Origin: Allomyces arbusculus
Lineage: Eukaryota > Blastocladiomycota > Blastocladiomycetes > Blastocladiales > Blastocladiaceae
Direction of reading: 5' to 3'
Assembly: GCA_027604705.1 (NCBI GenBank)
Contig: JADHYV010000001.1
Coordinates: forward strand, 1-64,000
DNA length: 64,000 bases
Shown here: piece after piece, positions 1 through 9,525 of the stretch
Numbering within the stretch: position 1 is the stretch's first letter
Layout: each line of letters begins with the position of its first letter
Program-made: the position numbers and the translations under genes
The notes under the pieces: model-generated
What the model was told of the DNA's origin: nothing
Databases searched by the model: none
What the model saw: the letters and a program-made list of their open reading frames with translations, nothing else

Positions 1-163
1 GCCCAAGTCATCGTGTTACTGTCCGAGTTTGCCATCATCGGCTACCACGCCCGCAAGCGTCACCCAAAGCACTGATTATTTTCTTGCCATTCGTTTAAAC
101 GCACGATGTGCCTTTTTCTTTTCCCGTACAAATTCAAACGCAAGCACACGCGAACGAGAAACA

Positions 164-358
164 ATGAATACCACTCAGACGACAGCGTCACAATCGAGCC
201 TGCCACGCCAGAACCCAGGCGACAGCAGATTGAAAGTCCCAAAACTCGCAGGCCGCGTTCGCGCACCCGCCCCTTCTCGTATCTTGGATAAAGGCTACAC
301 GGCCATTCGCGGCACCATGCCTCCAGGAGAAGCCGTCTACACGATTCGTTTCGACTAA
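164..358 (+). CDS. Small unknown protein, 64 aa
   Basis: An intronless ATG-to-TAA frame of 64 codons. The product is basic and rich in Ser, Thr and Pro in its first half and ends VYTIRFD. I recognise no domain, signal peptide or membrane segment. It faces a Cys-rich gene tail to tail, and a perfect 11-bp inverted repeat lies directly between the two stops, which fits two convergent transcription units. Codon use is less GC-biased at third positions than in the housekeeping genes to the right. It may be a short real gene or a chance frame. Confidence 0.3.
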   Translation: MNTTQTTASQSSLPRQNPGDSRLKVPKLAGRVRAPAPSRILDKGYTAIRGTMPPGEAVYTIRFD

Positions 359-359
359 A

Positions 360-392
360 ATTCAAAGTAACTTTGTTACAATTACTTTGAAT
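360..392. repeat. 11-bp inverted repeat between two convergent ORFs
   Basis: ATTCAAAGTAA at 360-370 pairs perfectly with TTACTTTGAAT at 382-392 around an 11-nt loop. It begins two bases after the stop of the left ORF and ends nine bases before the stop of the opposing ORF. The position suggests a shared 3'-end signal, but fungal nuclear genes do not normally use hairpin terminators, so the role is inference. Confidence 0.5.
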
Positions 393-400
393 CACTCTCT

Positions 401-676
401 TTACAAATATACGTGAGCGCACTCATCACAGAAGTAAGGTCCGTCGGGTCCTGGAGTCGCCACAAAGACATTTTTTCCAAGCTTGAACGCCAAACCACAA
501 CCGTCACAGTGGCCTGCTGTGATCCGCGTGCAATGTCCACAACTTGTCGGTGTTGTGCCGTTACCGCCAAACCAAAACACGGTTCTGCGAGCGCACTTGA
601 GGCAGTACGCTGTGTCGCACTTTGAACATTCGTACTGAGTATCGAGGGGGGTGTCGCAGCGATTGCACAGTGTCAT
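401..676 (-). CDS. Cys-rich putative zinc-binding protein, 91 aa
   Basis: An intronless 91-codon frame with an ATG start. The cysteines form repeated CxxC knuckles: CNRC, CSKC and CLKC in the first third, CGHC and CDGC in the middle, CDEC near the end. That many paired cysteines in so short a protein strongly suggests two or three zinc ribbons or treble-clef modules. There is no RING spacing I can assign and no membrane segment. The sequence between knuckles (FWFGGN, PGPDGPYF) looks like real protein. The function is unknown; nucleic-acid or protein binding is the usual role of such modules. It could also be the end of a longer gene, but the frame is complete as it stands. Confidence 0.55.
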   Translation of the reverse strand: MTLCNRCDTPLDTQYECSKCDTAYCLKCARRTVFWFGGNGTTPTSCGHCTRITAGHCDGCGLAFKLGKNVFVATPGPDGPYFCDECAHVYL

Positions 677-807
677 TTACTGATGGCTGGCAAAATAAAT
701 CTAAGGTGCGTTTGACTCGTCACTCTCTAACCCCCCTCGCGCAGCCTTCTCCACATGCCTGCGGCACGCGGAGCCTCGGCTGGCTCGAATCAGTGACCTT
801 TAATAAA

Positions 808-833
808 ACCGTGAACAGAATCGTGAACAAATG
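808..833. repeat. Isolated repeat-end fragment (ATCGTGAAC motifs)
   Basis: Two direct CGTGAACA motifs about 10 bp apart match the right arm of the palindromic element at 894-1033. It looks like an orphan terminus of the same repeat family. Confidence 0.4.
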
Positions 834-893
834 CAGTGTCTGCCGTAAGCCATGGCCCAAACCGTGAGCACTCCGTCACTCGGGGTAACGCAT

Positions 894-1033
894 GTTCACG
901 ATGTTCACGATTTGGGGGTGGATTTGGGAAATTTTCCTACTGAATGTGGGTTAAGCACGCAATTATGAAAGCCAACTCCACATTGAAATAGAAAACTTTC
1001 TAAAATACCCCCTAAATCGTGAACATCGTGAAC
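894..1033. mobile_element. MITE-like palindromic element, about 140 bp
   Basis: The 20 bases at 894-913 are the exact reverse complement of 1014-1033; each arm holds two direct copies of the TTCACGAT motif. The inner sequence continues the symmetry imperfectly: GGGGGT blocks, a run of A/T with GAAA, then GAATGTGG against CCACATTG. The whole 140 bp is thus a near-palindrome with no coding capacity, as in small non-autonomous DNA transposons. A partial second copy lies at 1157-1213. I see no clear target-site duplication and no transposase, so the mobile nature is inference. Confidence 0.5.
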
Positions 1034-1156
1034 AGTTTGGACCCCCGAGCGTTTTGCTGTTCACGATTCATTTTCTTGTAGAGAAACCGTGTACACCCAA
1101 GGACAGCCAAGGACAGGCCTGCCACGAGCGTCATTGGCCGCGGCATGCTATCGAGT

Positions 1157-1213
1157 GTGTTCACGGTTCACGATTCATGGGTGGACTGAGGGACCTCTGC
1201 TGTCGAATGTGGA
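1157..1213 (+). repeat. Half copy of the MITE-like element
   Basis: The order TTCACG, TTCACGATT, GGGTGGA, a G/A-rich stretch, then GAATGTGG and TTAAG repeats the left half of the element at 894-1033 with roughly one mismatch in four or five bases. The right half is absent. Confidence 0.45.
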
Positions 1214-1293
1214 TTAAGGACATTGTCTCGAACGCGGTCTCTGACGTCCATGCGCTCCCGTCGTCGCCGCCAAACTCTCGAAGAATGACTCAG

Positions 1294-1358
1294 ACCCCTT
1301 GGGGCTAAATTTGCAGGGAGTATTATATAGAATGTCTGCAGATTTAGCCCCAAGGGGT
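1294..1358. repeat. 23-bp inverted repeat hairpin
   Basis: The arm at 1294-1316 and the arm at 1336-1358 are reverse complements with one mismatch; the spacer is 19 nt and AT-rich. The outer part of each arm is itself nearly self-complementary (CCCC..GGGG). The structure could be a foldback element or an RNA hairpin. No gene is attached to it. Confidence 0.6.
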
Positions 1359-1404
1359 CCACTCAAGGAGGCGAACGGACGCGAAACGCTCAAGGCAAGC
1401 AACT

Positions 1405-1455
1405 CCCAGACGCTGCCCAGACGCTGCCCAGACGCTGCCCAGACGCTGCCCAGAC
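1405..1455 (+). repeat. 11-bp tandem repeat, about 4.6 copies
   Basis: CCCAGACGCTG is repeated four times without a mismatch, followed by seven bases of a fifth copy. The unit is not a multiple of three, so it is not a coding repeat. A 13-bp perfect palindrome, GTGCCCAGGGCAC, follows at 1468-1480. Confidence 0.8.
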
Positions 1456-1743
1456 CTACCACAGATTGTGCCCAGGGCACGACCTCATTGTGCCCATCAT
1501 TGACACGACCCACGAGCATTCCTCGATTGCTTACCGCACACACCTTTATTCACTGACTGCTGCCCTGGCGGGCAGGGCTGTGCCATGAGGGCACATCACA
1601 CTGGGGATTGGGCATAATCGTAGTTCGAAGTGAATGACGTAATCACTCAAGGTGGCCAATTAGCGATAAAGGCACTGACTACTGTTGCCCTTCGGGCACC
1701 CGCGTGCCATGGCGGCACACCCCCGCAGTGCCATGGGCACATG

Positions 1744-1769
1744 TGCGTATGCCCTTAAGGGCATACGCA
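1744..1769. repeat. 26-bp perfect palindrome
   Basis: Every base of 1744-1769 pairs with its partner around a central TTAA, with no spacer. It lies just before the open frame of the dsRNA-binding-domain gene. Shorter palindromes with GTGCC/GGCAC or TGCCC/GGGCA arms precede it between about 1560 and 1725. A palindrome of this length suggests a dimeric protein site, a cruciform or a foldback element; nothing in the window says which. Confidence 0.75.
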
Positions 1770-1896
1770 GAATGGTCATGCAGGCTGTGACCACGAATTG
1801 TGCCTGCACGATCACGGCGGTGATTGCAATTCTCTTCATGATGGCGATCTCAATGCTCTTCTTGACTCATATCTGGACGATGTGGGCGGTGACAAG

Positions 1897-2724
1897 ATGT
1901 CCTCGGTCGGAGAATGCGCGCACTGCGATTGCTATCGTTGCTGCGACCATGTTCGCAATGACGAGCCTGCTTGTGCCGACGCTCACGAAAATAGCATTGA
2001 CGCTCTCCTTGACGCATACTTGCGCAAGCCCGCGTTCGTGGATAACAATGCTCAAGCGGGGACCTCGTCAGCAACAACTTGCGACGACTTGATCGTTGAA
2101 ACTTCGCATCTCGTTTCTTTTGCGCCAGAACGTGTTCAAGCCATTGCTACGAGCAGTGTGCCGTTGGAACTGGAGCGGGTAACTGCACCGACTGTGATGC
2201 TGAATCTTTATGTTGGCCCTGAGCCGCATGCGACGGGATGCACTTCCACTGGCCATGATGGTTCTTGCGCTCTGCGGGTCGCGACCCACAATCCGCCGGA
2301 CTTGACACTCGCCATTGTCGATTCCTCGTCGTCTTCCCCCATCAGTGTCGCCCCCGTATCTCCGACCACATCGTCTGCAGCCACTGCACCTCTTCCGATT
2401 CCAACTGCTGGCCCTCGACCGACCCGTATCGACATGCGGAAGCCGACCGTCTTGCTTCCAGTCGAGAACCCGTACTCCAAGCTCCAAGAACTGGTCCTGC
2501 TCCGGTATGGTCTCGTGCAGACGCAATTCGCCGAGCTCGTGCGCGAGTCGACCAAGTGCGCGGACGAAGCGGCTGGGCAATTATTTGTGACCGCCGCGAC
2601 GTTGCGTTTGCCTGGCGGAATTGTGTTGCGCGCGGTGTCGTCCCCGCTCCTCGGGAAGAAACTGGCCAGGCGTGATGCGTTTAACTTTCTGTTACGCCAG
2701 TTTTTGGATGTCGCTTATGTGTAG
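1897..2724 (+). CDS. Protein with C-terminal double-stranded-RNA-binding domain
   Basis: The frame is open from 1759 to the TAG at 2724. The first ATG is at 1897, giving 275 aa; the upstream codons read as similar Cys/His-rich protein, so a missing 5' exon is possible. Residues about 190-275 match the dsRBD fold: NPYSKLQEL at the first helix, a three-strand region with LPGG, then SSPLLGKKLARRDAFNFLL, where GKKLA is the RNA-contacting KKxAK-type motif of helix 2. The N-terminal part has clustered Cys and His (CAHCDCYRCCDH) and a repeated ALLDxYL motif, seen twice if the upstream codons are counted. The middle is Ser/Pro-rich linker. I infer an RNA-binding protein, perhaps with a small zinc site. 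It is intronless, unlike most genes here. Confidence 0.55.
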   Translation: MSSVGECAHCDCYRCCDHVRNDEPACADAHENSIDALLDAYLRKPAFVDNNAQAGTSSATTCDDLIVETSHLVSFAPERVQAIATSSVPLELERVTAPTVMLNLYVGPEPHATGCTSTGHDGSCALRVATHNPPDLTLAIVDSSSSSPISVAPVSPTTSSAATAPLPIPTAGPRPTRIDMRKPTVLLPVENPYSKLQELVLLRYGLVQTQFAELVRESTKCADEAAGQLFVTAATLRLPGGIVLRAVSSPLLGKKLARRDAFNFLLRQFLDVAYV

Positions 2725-4399
2725 AATTAAAGCATGTTTGTCAGCCCCACCTTGGAGTTGCGCTTCTCGAGTGAGAGCGCTGCGCTTGGATAGTGCGCAA
2801 ATTATACCATGCTGGCCGCAGAGCCTGAGGCAAAGAAAGAAAAGAACTACCAACTGTAGGCGTGCTGCACCCATCACCACATGCACTTCCGCTCATGTGT
2901 GCGTCAGAAGGTCGCATTTTCCAGCGGCAAACGCGAAAATGCGAGGACAGCGGGCCAACCTTCGTTTTCCGCGACTAAACCACAATGCCGATCATTTGCT
3001 TCAAACCACATCGCGCTCCTGTCACAGGCAATACTTCGCGCAGGCCGTGGCAAAAGCTGTATGGCTTGCAGTGTGTTGTAATGCAGGATTGTTTTGCTCC
3101 CTTCCCGCACATCGTGAAAGGGTGGGAGAGCGCTCCAGTCCAGTCGTGGCCCTGGGCTCACCTGTGCTGATATTCTCCTGTGCAAGCGTGGAATCCTGAA
3201 CCGATGGACAACGCAACATTTTGTAGACGAAAGTTATCTAAATACTCCAACTAGCTCTCGAGTCCAACAGCGGCGCCTGATGGCGATGAAAATGACGTGA
3301 CGGTCTAACACTCGACGCCCCCACAATGGCAATGTATTAGCGGTCGCCCAGAAACACTCATGAATGCAGTGAGTGAACTGGACACTGCGAAGACGGTTCA
3401 GCTACGCTTTTCTACGGCATGGGAGCGCTGCCAAGGCTAACGGCCATAATGGTTGCCCAGCGAAACCATTTGAGCGCCCCGTCCAGAAACCTGTCTTCTG
3501 ATGATGGCCCGGCACCTACATCCCGTCCAACATTCATTAACCAGCGCCCCGTGGCCGATGGTATTGCAATGTGTCATTGCTGTGGTTGCCATAGGGCCTT
3601 CGACGGATCTTCAAGGTGCATGATGTTCAAGTGCACTTGAGAACCCGAGGAAGGAGCACGCAACGAGGTTGACACAGCAGCTGCTCGTTCGAAACGGCGG
3701 CTCCTCTAGCAAATTCTGTTGGACGGAACAATCAATTTTATGCACTGGGGCTGTTGTTGGTCCGCACTCAATCTTCTTGTTTCTCGGTCCTCAACCAACC
3801 AGCAGCTAGCGATTAACTGAGCGGTCGAAACAGAAAGTGACCAAACCCACCTGCAAAAATTGATGCAAGATTGTCTCATCCGCCTCGCTTCCAGCAGCTG
3901 CAAGTGAATCAACCAAATTGATGCAACTCATGAATTGAGGTGCGAAGCAGCCAGGCCAAGCCAGTTTGTGTGGATGGTGCGTGACAGTGAGTCGTAAATA
4001 TGCCCGAGGTTTGCACTTGATGAGGTAGCCTATCATTCTCCACCCCATTTCGGCCTACAGACGACGCCCGGCCGGAATCATTTCCTGGCTGCAATTCTTG
4101 GGACAGCCTGCTTCTCTCTCCATCCGCAACCAACAACCGCGTCATGAACCTCCTCATTTGGCCTGACATTGTCCTGTCGTCCTTCTTGCGCTCCCTCAAG
4201 GTGTGTGCGACAGCATGTCTCCTGCAAACATGCCTCTTCTTCACGCGTTTCCCCACCCTAACTCAACACCATGACTATTACATCATGCAAAAAAGCTTGC
4301 TGGCTATGATTTTTCATACATTTTGTTCACACGCATACTAACCTGATAGCCATGGCGAAAAGAGTGTCGTGATTCGACTTGCTCTGGCCGTTACTGGAC
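2725..4399. other. No recognisable gene
   Basis: Only short frames without family resemblance occur on either strand. Base composition is less GC-rich than in the gene-dense part. I see no tandem repeats, tRNA or clear promoter. Confidence 0.5.
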
Positions 4400-5101
4400 C
4401 CGCCGTAGCGATGTGGATGCCACGTCAATGATGCATGAACACGACTGGCTATGCAACCACCTTTCTCTCCATCAGAACTTGCAACCTGCAGATTTGGCCA
4501 TTGATGAGGTTCGGCTCCATCAGGAGGAGATGGAGAGTGTCGTCGACCCGTTGTGGTCGGCGAGCTGTCGTCGGGAGTGGAGGCAGAAGGTGAGGGTGAC
4601 GAGACCGTTGTTGCTGAGCTTCACGAGGAGGAGGAAGAGGAGGAGGGGGAGGAGGAACCAGGATCTGCCCCGCGCTCGTTCCGGCTGACTCGAGCGCAGA
4701 CGTGTCCACCCGTGCACGTGCGGTGCGCTCGTTTACGTCAACGTCGTCGAGTGCTGTGTGCTGCCGATTGTCGAGTAGAATACGAAGAAGGTCGAGGTGG
4801 TCGAGAAGAAGCAGCAGCAGAAGAAGTGGACCGCGTCGAGTGTCGTGTCGCGCGCCAAGTGCGCAAAGCTGAAACTGCTGCCGCGTCGCAACAAGCGTCG
4901 CAACAACCGCATGCAGACGATCTGAGCGTTGGTTTCGAGGTGGACGAGGATTTTGTGGGCGCCTTTAAGATTGATGTCATTTTCGTTTCGTGTTCCCCTT
5001 CCTCTTCTGAATCCGAGATGCTCACGCCTCTGGCCAAGGCGCGAGCTCTCGTTTTCTTCGCTTTATCTTCGCTCTTTCTTTGTGATACGTTCATTCTTTG
5101 A
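4400..5101 (+). pseudogene. Decayed member of an unknown dispersed gene family (copy A)
   Basis: The plus strand encodes recognisable blocks in order: AIDEVRLHQEEMES, then VGELSSGVEAEGEGDE followed by a Glu-rich run, then VEYEEGRGG, then EMLTPLAKARALVFF at the end. The same blocks in the same order occur on the minus strand at 31201-31830, and the last one again at about 32270-32420. Nucleotide similarity is high, but no single frame covers the whole family alignment, so this copy is probably non-functional. The family seems to be an acidic protein ending in a short hydrophobic tail. I cannot name it. Confidence 0.5.
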
Positions 5102-5443
5102 CAACATTCGGCAGGCAGCTGTAGCTGTAATGAGTCGTTAGCGCTGTCGAACTCTTCTGGCTCCTGTCGTTTTGTCGATGAGACTTGTCCGCGAAGAACC
5201 ACGGCTCTCCATCAGTTCTTTTATGAGGATCAAATGTGACAGTGGACCGAGTCGCCTAACCTTCCAGTTGCGTGACAGCTGCTGCCGCGCTTTGTACCAC
5301 GGTCAAGAGACCACAAAGAACCCTTGAAGAGGAAACCCACAGACTGATTGGTTGTTTCATTATGCCCGAAGAGCCAAAATGAATAAACGAAACGACAAAT
5401 CGAGAAAGACAAACCACGAACCACGCCGGGCGGCTCTTGGGGC
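5102..5443. other. No recognisable gene
   Basis: Spacer between copy A of the unknown family and the 3' end of the RAD16-like gene. No frame or motif stands out. Confidence 0.5.
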
Positions 5444-8400
5444 TCAAAGGACAAACAAAAACTTCAAATCCTCCTCCGAGAGACGTGCGAGCGCATCTAG
5501 GTTCTACATAACCGAGTGGTCAGTTTAGTCCATGCGTCATGGCAGTCACAGATAACGTTGCGTACCTTGCCAACGGTCGAGTCGAACAGCGCCTGCTTCT
5601 TGACCTGCAACTGGATGATGCGCTGCGAAAGGCAAGTAACGTGATCAGCATCCAAAATCCGAGAGATAAAGCCAGTCGGCAACCTCATAACGGACCTCTT
5701 CAATCGAGTCCTCGATGATGAGTCGCGTAATACGGATCGGGCGGTACTGGCCGAGGCGGTGGATGCGGTCCATCGCCTGTGACTCGGCGGCCGGATTCCA
5801 CCTGAGAGATGGTGCGTGAGTTGACAGTGTCGAACAGATTGCAAATGCAGCTCGAGTGCGTACCATGGGTCCATGAGGAAAATCTGCGAGGCCTCGGTCA
5901 AGTTGAGCGCGACACCACCAGCCTACCCATTCATGAGCCACGCATGTTGGTTAATTGCTAAGCTGAAACGTGGGAGAAAAGCGACGTTCACACCTTGAGC
6001 GAAATGAGGAACACGGTGACGTGCGGATCCGACGAGAAGGCCTTGATGACGGCGTCGCGCTGCTGCAGGTTCATGCGACCGTCGAGCTTGACGCTAGATC
6101 GGAGGAACCAAACGAGTCAGACTTGATCAGGCAACGGACTCGATGAGTGAAGTGCGGCTCAATACGTACCATTGAAACCCGGCCTTGCGGAGACGCCAAT
6201 GGATCAGGTCGAGGAACGAGACATACTGCGAGAAAACAATCGACTTGATCGAGTGGTCTACGAAACGATGCGTCAAAGAGCACGATCAGTCACAAGCCGG
6301 GTAATAGAGGTATTGAGAAACACGCACCTTGCTTGCGCAAGTTGGTCAACTCCTCGAGGAGCGCCTCGATTTTGGTGCTGCTCCGCCAGCCCTCTACAAA
6401 ACAGTCAAGTCAATCCCATCCCGCTCGTCCCCCACGACCGAATGCTGGTAATCGTACCCATGTCGATCCGCCCGACAATGCTCGTCACCGGCTTCTCGAC
6501 CGTGATGACGGGTGCTGCGTCCAAGTCAACGACGAGCTTCGAAAAGCACACGGGGCACGTCAGCGACTTGTCATCGCCGTACCCGTCGATATACTGGCGC
6601 ATGTCCTCGCGGCAAAAGACATGCTTGCACTTGGCCGTGATCGGGTCCTCGGCGGGCTCGTGGCACAGACCGCACACGAGCACGTCGCCATTGGCCGCCG
6701 TCTTGGTGCCCGCGCCCGGGGCCTTGGAACCGGGCTTGCTGAACTTGGACGTGACCATGGCTGGGTGGTTCGCGGCCTGCCGCATGCGCGTGAGCAGCTC
6801 TAAAATGCTTAAGCCAAGACCGAAAGGGGTCGAGATCTCGGTGAGTGAATGGTGCAGAAGGAACATCTCCGCCCGGTCGAAAAGGAGAACAGCATACCGA
6901 AGATGTTCGCATAGTGGTTGAGCACCGTGCCCGCTGCCACATAGGTCGCAAACTGCCGCTTCGAGTCCGAGTACAACGACGAGTAGAAGTCGCGCTCCTC
7001 CTGCACAATATAGTATTGTCAGTCACGGACGCGAGCAACAAGTCGACAGGGAAGTCACGAACTTCGCTGAAGTAGTCGCGGCGCACGGTGACGTGCCGCG
7101 GCGGCAGCCCGAGATCGTCTGCGCGCTCAATCTTGGTGCGCCGCAACATCATCGTGTCGAGCAGCCGCCCTAGGTTGTTGAACGCCTCGCGACCGGCGCC
7201 CGTCGGCCCGAATTCCTGGATCGGCTTGAGGATCGAGTAGTTCCAGTAGCAAAAATGGTTCTAAGGTGTGCGGTGGCAGTGGATCAGGGCCGAACTTCAG
7301 GATCAGGGCGAAGCGCGAAGCAGAAAGTCGCACCATCGGCCGGTGGCCGCACTCGTCGCACGACTTCTTGTCGCTGAACTTCCAGTGCAGCGACTAGACG
7401 CAGAAATAGGTTGCTCGCGTTAAATTGCCGTCAAGTAGCACGATACTCAGGTCGAGCAACACACCTTGCACGGGCAATTGCGGCAAAAGTAGTAGGCGAA
7501 CGGGTCGAGCTGCAGGAACCGAATTACCGAGTACATTTCGCCGACGCGGTTCTGCACGGGCGTGCCGGACAGGCACCACTTGTACTGGCTCTTGAGCGCA
7601 AACACGGCGCGCGCCGTATTGGTCGACCGGTCCTTGATGTTGTGGCACTCGTCGAGCACAATGCGTGCCCACTCGACCTGGTGCAGCGCACTCGGCTCCT
7701 TGACCGTGCCAGCCTTGCGCTTGAACCCGTACTCTTGCTTGCGGAATGCGGCCTCGATCACACTGTAGGACGTGATGAGCACGTCGTTTTCGAGCAGCGC
7801 GCTCTCCTCGTTGACGCGCTTGCTACCGTGAAAAATGGTCATCTTGAACTGGCCGTCGTCGGCAATGTGGTTGGTGATCTCGCTCATCCACTGTCCGAGC
7901 GCAACATTCGGGGCCACAATCAGCGTCGGCCGGCGTCGACGCGCGAGGAGCAGGGCGATCTGATGGGTGGAGAAGGTCGCTTGCTGTCAGAGCCGGCTCA
8001 CGACCCGAGAATTGCAAGCAGGATGGGAAAACGTGACGCACCGTCGAGATGGTCTTGCCCATGCCCATCTCGTCGGCGAGCAGCCCGCCTCCAAACTCCT
8101 CCTCTTGACGAATGAGCCACGCGAGCCCTTCGACCTGGTACGGCAGCATCTTAAGCTTGAGGTGCTCGGGCTGGTCGACTGGCTCCGGGTCTATGCGGTC
8201 CGGGATCCGCTCCCAAACGCCATCGAGGTCCGGGTGGTTGGCCTTGAGCTTGCTGTCCATAGCGCGACGAACCAACACCGACTAGTTTTTGGCGGCAAGA
8301 GTAAGTCACTATCGTTAACGCCAGCAGTCCAGCAGCATCATCAACGTACACGACGCTCGCGCGGCGTCAGTCCCATGAGCTCCGGGTCGTTGAGCCGGTC

Positions 8401-9207
8401 AATGGCCTCCTGGCGGCGACGCGCGGCCTCCGCCCTAGCGCGTTGCGTCTGCGCCGCGATCATGTCAGCAACGGGCTCGTCCTCGTCGTCGAACGACGAC
8501 AGGTCCGAGTCGGCGGCATTGTTGGCATGCGTGGGCGTCTCGACAAAGTCCGAGTCGGAATCAATCTCGAGCACGGCTGTCGGCGCCTTTGGCGCGGCGG
8601 AACTTGAACTCGATGCGGCAGCAGCAGCCGGGGCAGAATTTGCTGCGGCCGAGCTTGTGCTGGCGAGCAGCGCTTGCTGAACGTTCATGAATTCCTCCGC
8701 CTCCTCGCTGTCGGGAACAGAGATGATGGTGCGGGTGGGCGACGGGCGAGGGGCGGGTGCAGCACGTCCACCACGTCCACGACGGGCCATGGCACGAGCA
8801 CGAGCTGGAGGGGCAGGGATCGCCGGCGTCGTCGGGGCCGTACTTGAACGCGACGCCGACGCCGCTGATCCGCGCGAGCTGGTGCGTGCGCGCTTGGGCG
8901 GTGGCACCTCGAAATCTTCGTCGTCGTCGTCGTCGGGTTCACTGCCGTCGCTCGCGCTCGGGTCGCTGTCGGCACTGGCGTCGGCTTCGTCCATTTCCAC
9001 GTCGCTATCGTCCTGATCGTCGCTGTCGTCCTCGTTCTCGTCATCGTCGCTGGCGTGCGCTGCTGCTTTTGCGCCCATCCGGCGCGTCGGGCCCTTGGTG
9101 GCGGCCTTGCCGCGTGTGGCAGCCGCGGGGCGCGTTGGCGCGGCAGGCGCGGCGGGCACGGAGCTGGCGGCGGCAGGTGCCTTGGAGCGGGACCGGGTGA
9201 CGCGCAT
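5444..9207 (-). CDS. RAD16: RAD16-like SNF2/RING ATPase, nucleotide excision repair
   Basis: Fourteen exons join to 951 codons. Exon ends (minus strand): 9207-8350, 8281-8042, 7983-7465, 7393-7334, 7260-7063, 7000-6898, 6799-6458, 6393-6328, 6257-6170, 6093-5994, 5922-5864, 5801-5696, 5622-5566, 5503-5444. After an acidic, Arg/Ser-rich disordered region of about 285 residues comes the Walker A DEMGMGKT near 355, the DECH box near 478, LSGTPVQNR, and the Rad16 signature [13 protein letters not shown]3HC4 RING (CGLCHEP, CKHVFC, CPVC) lies near 700-745, and the C-terminal helicase motifs GGVALNL and [11 protein letters not shown] follow. Yeast Rad16 with Rad7 forms a DNA-stimulated ATPase and ubiquitin ligase for global genome repair. 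Homology holds to the last exon, which ends EEDLKFLF like yeast Rad16. I chose the start at MRVTRSRS; an in-frame ATG at 9294 is an alternative. Confidence 0.93.
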
Positions 9208-9525
9208 GGTTGACGGCGCGATCGACGACAGGCAGCAGCAGGAGCAGGATCGAGGAGAGCGAGCCAAGGCGGTGCTGCTGTGAGTCGATGACATTGCAGT
9301 GGCATCGACGGAGGCGGCGAAAAAGCGAAAGCACACGCCGGCTTGGTCGGGCATGATCACTCATTTCTTTGGCGAGCCTCGAATGATGGGCCTCGGCCTT
9401 GCCACTTGGTCACCTCTTTCCAACTCGCTGCGACTTGGTGCAATTGATTGGACTTGTCCTCGGCAACGCTCTCCACCTGCAAGGATACGCGCTCGGGCCG
9501 CCAATCACGCGTAACGCTCAACACG
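9208..9525. promoter_or_regulatory. Divergent promoter region RAD16 / TAF9
   Basis: About 320 bp separate two start codons that point away from each other. I see no TATA box. It must hold both promoters if the starts are right. Confidence 0.4.

Noticed and set aside
1405-1455. CRISPR-like array
   Set aside because: The 11-bp units are directly adjacent with no spacers; it is a simple tandem repeat.
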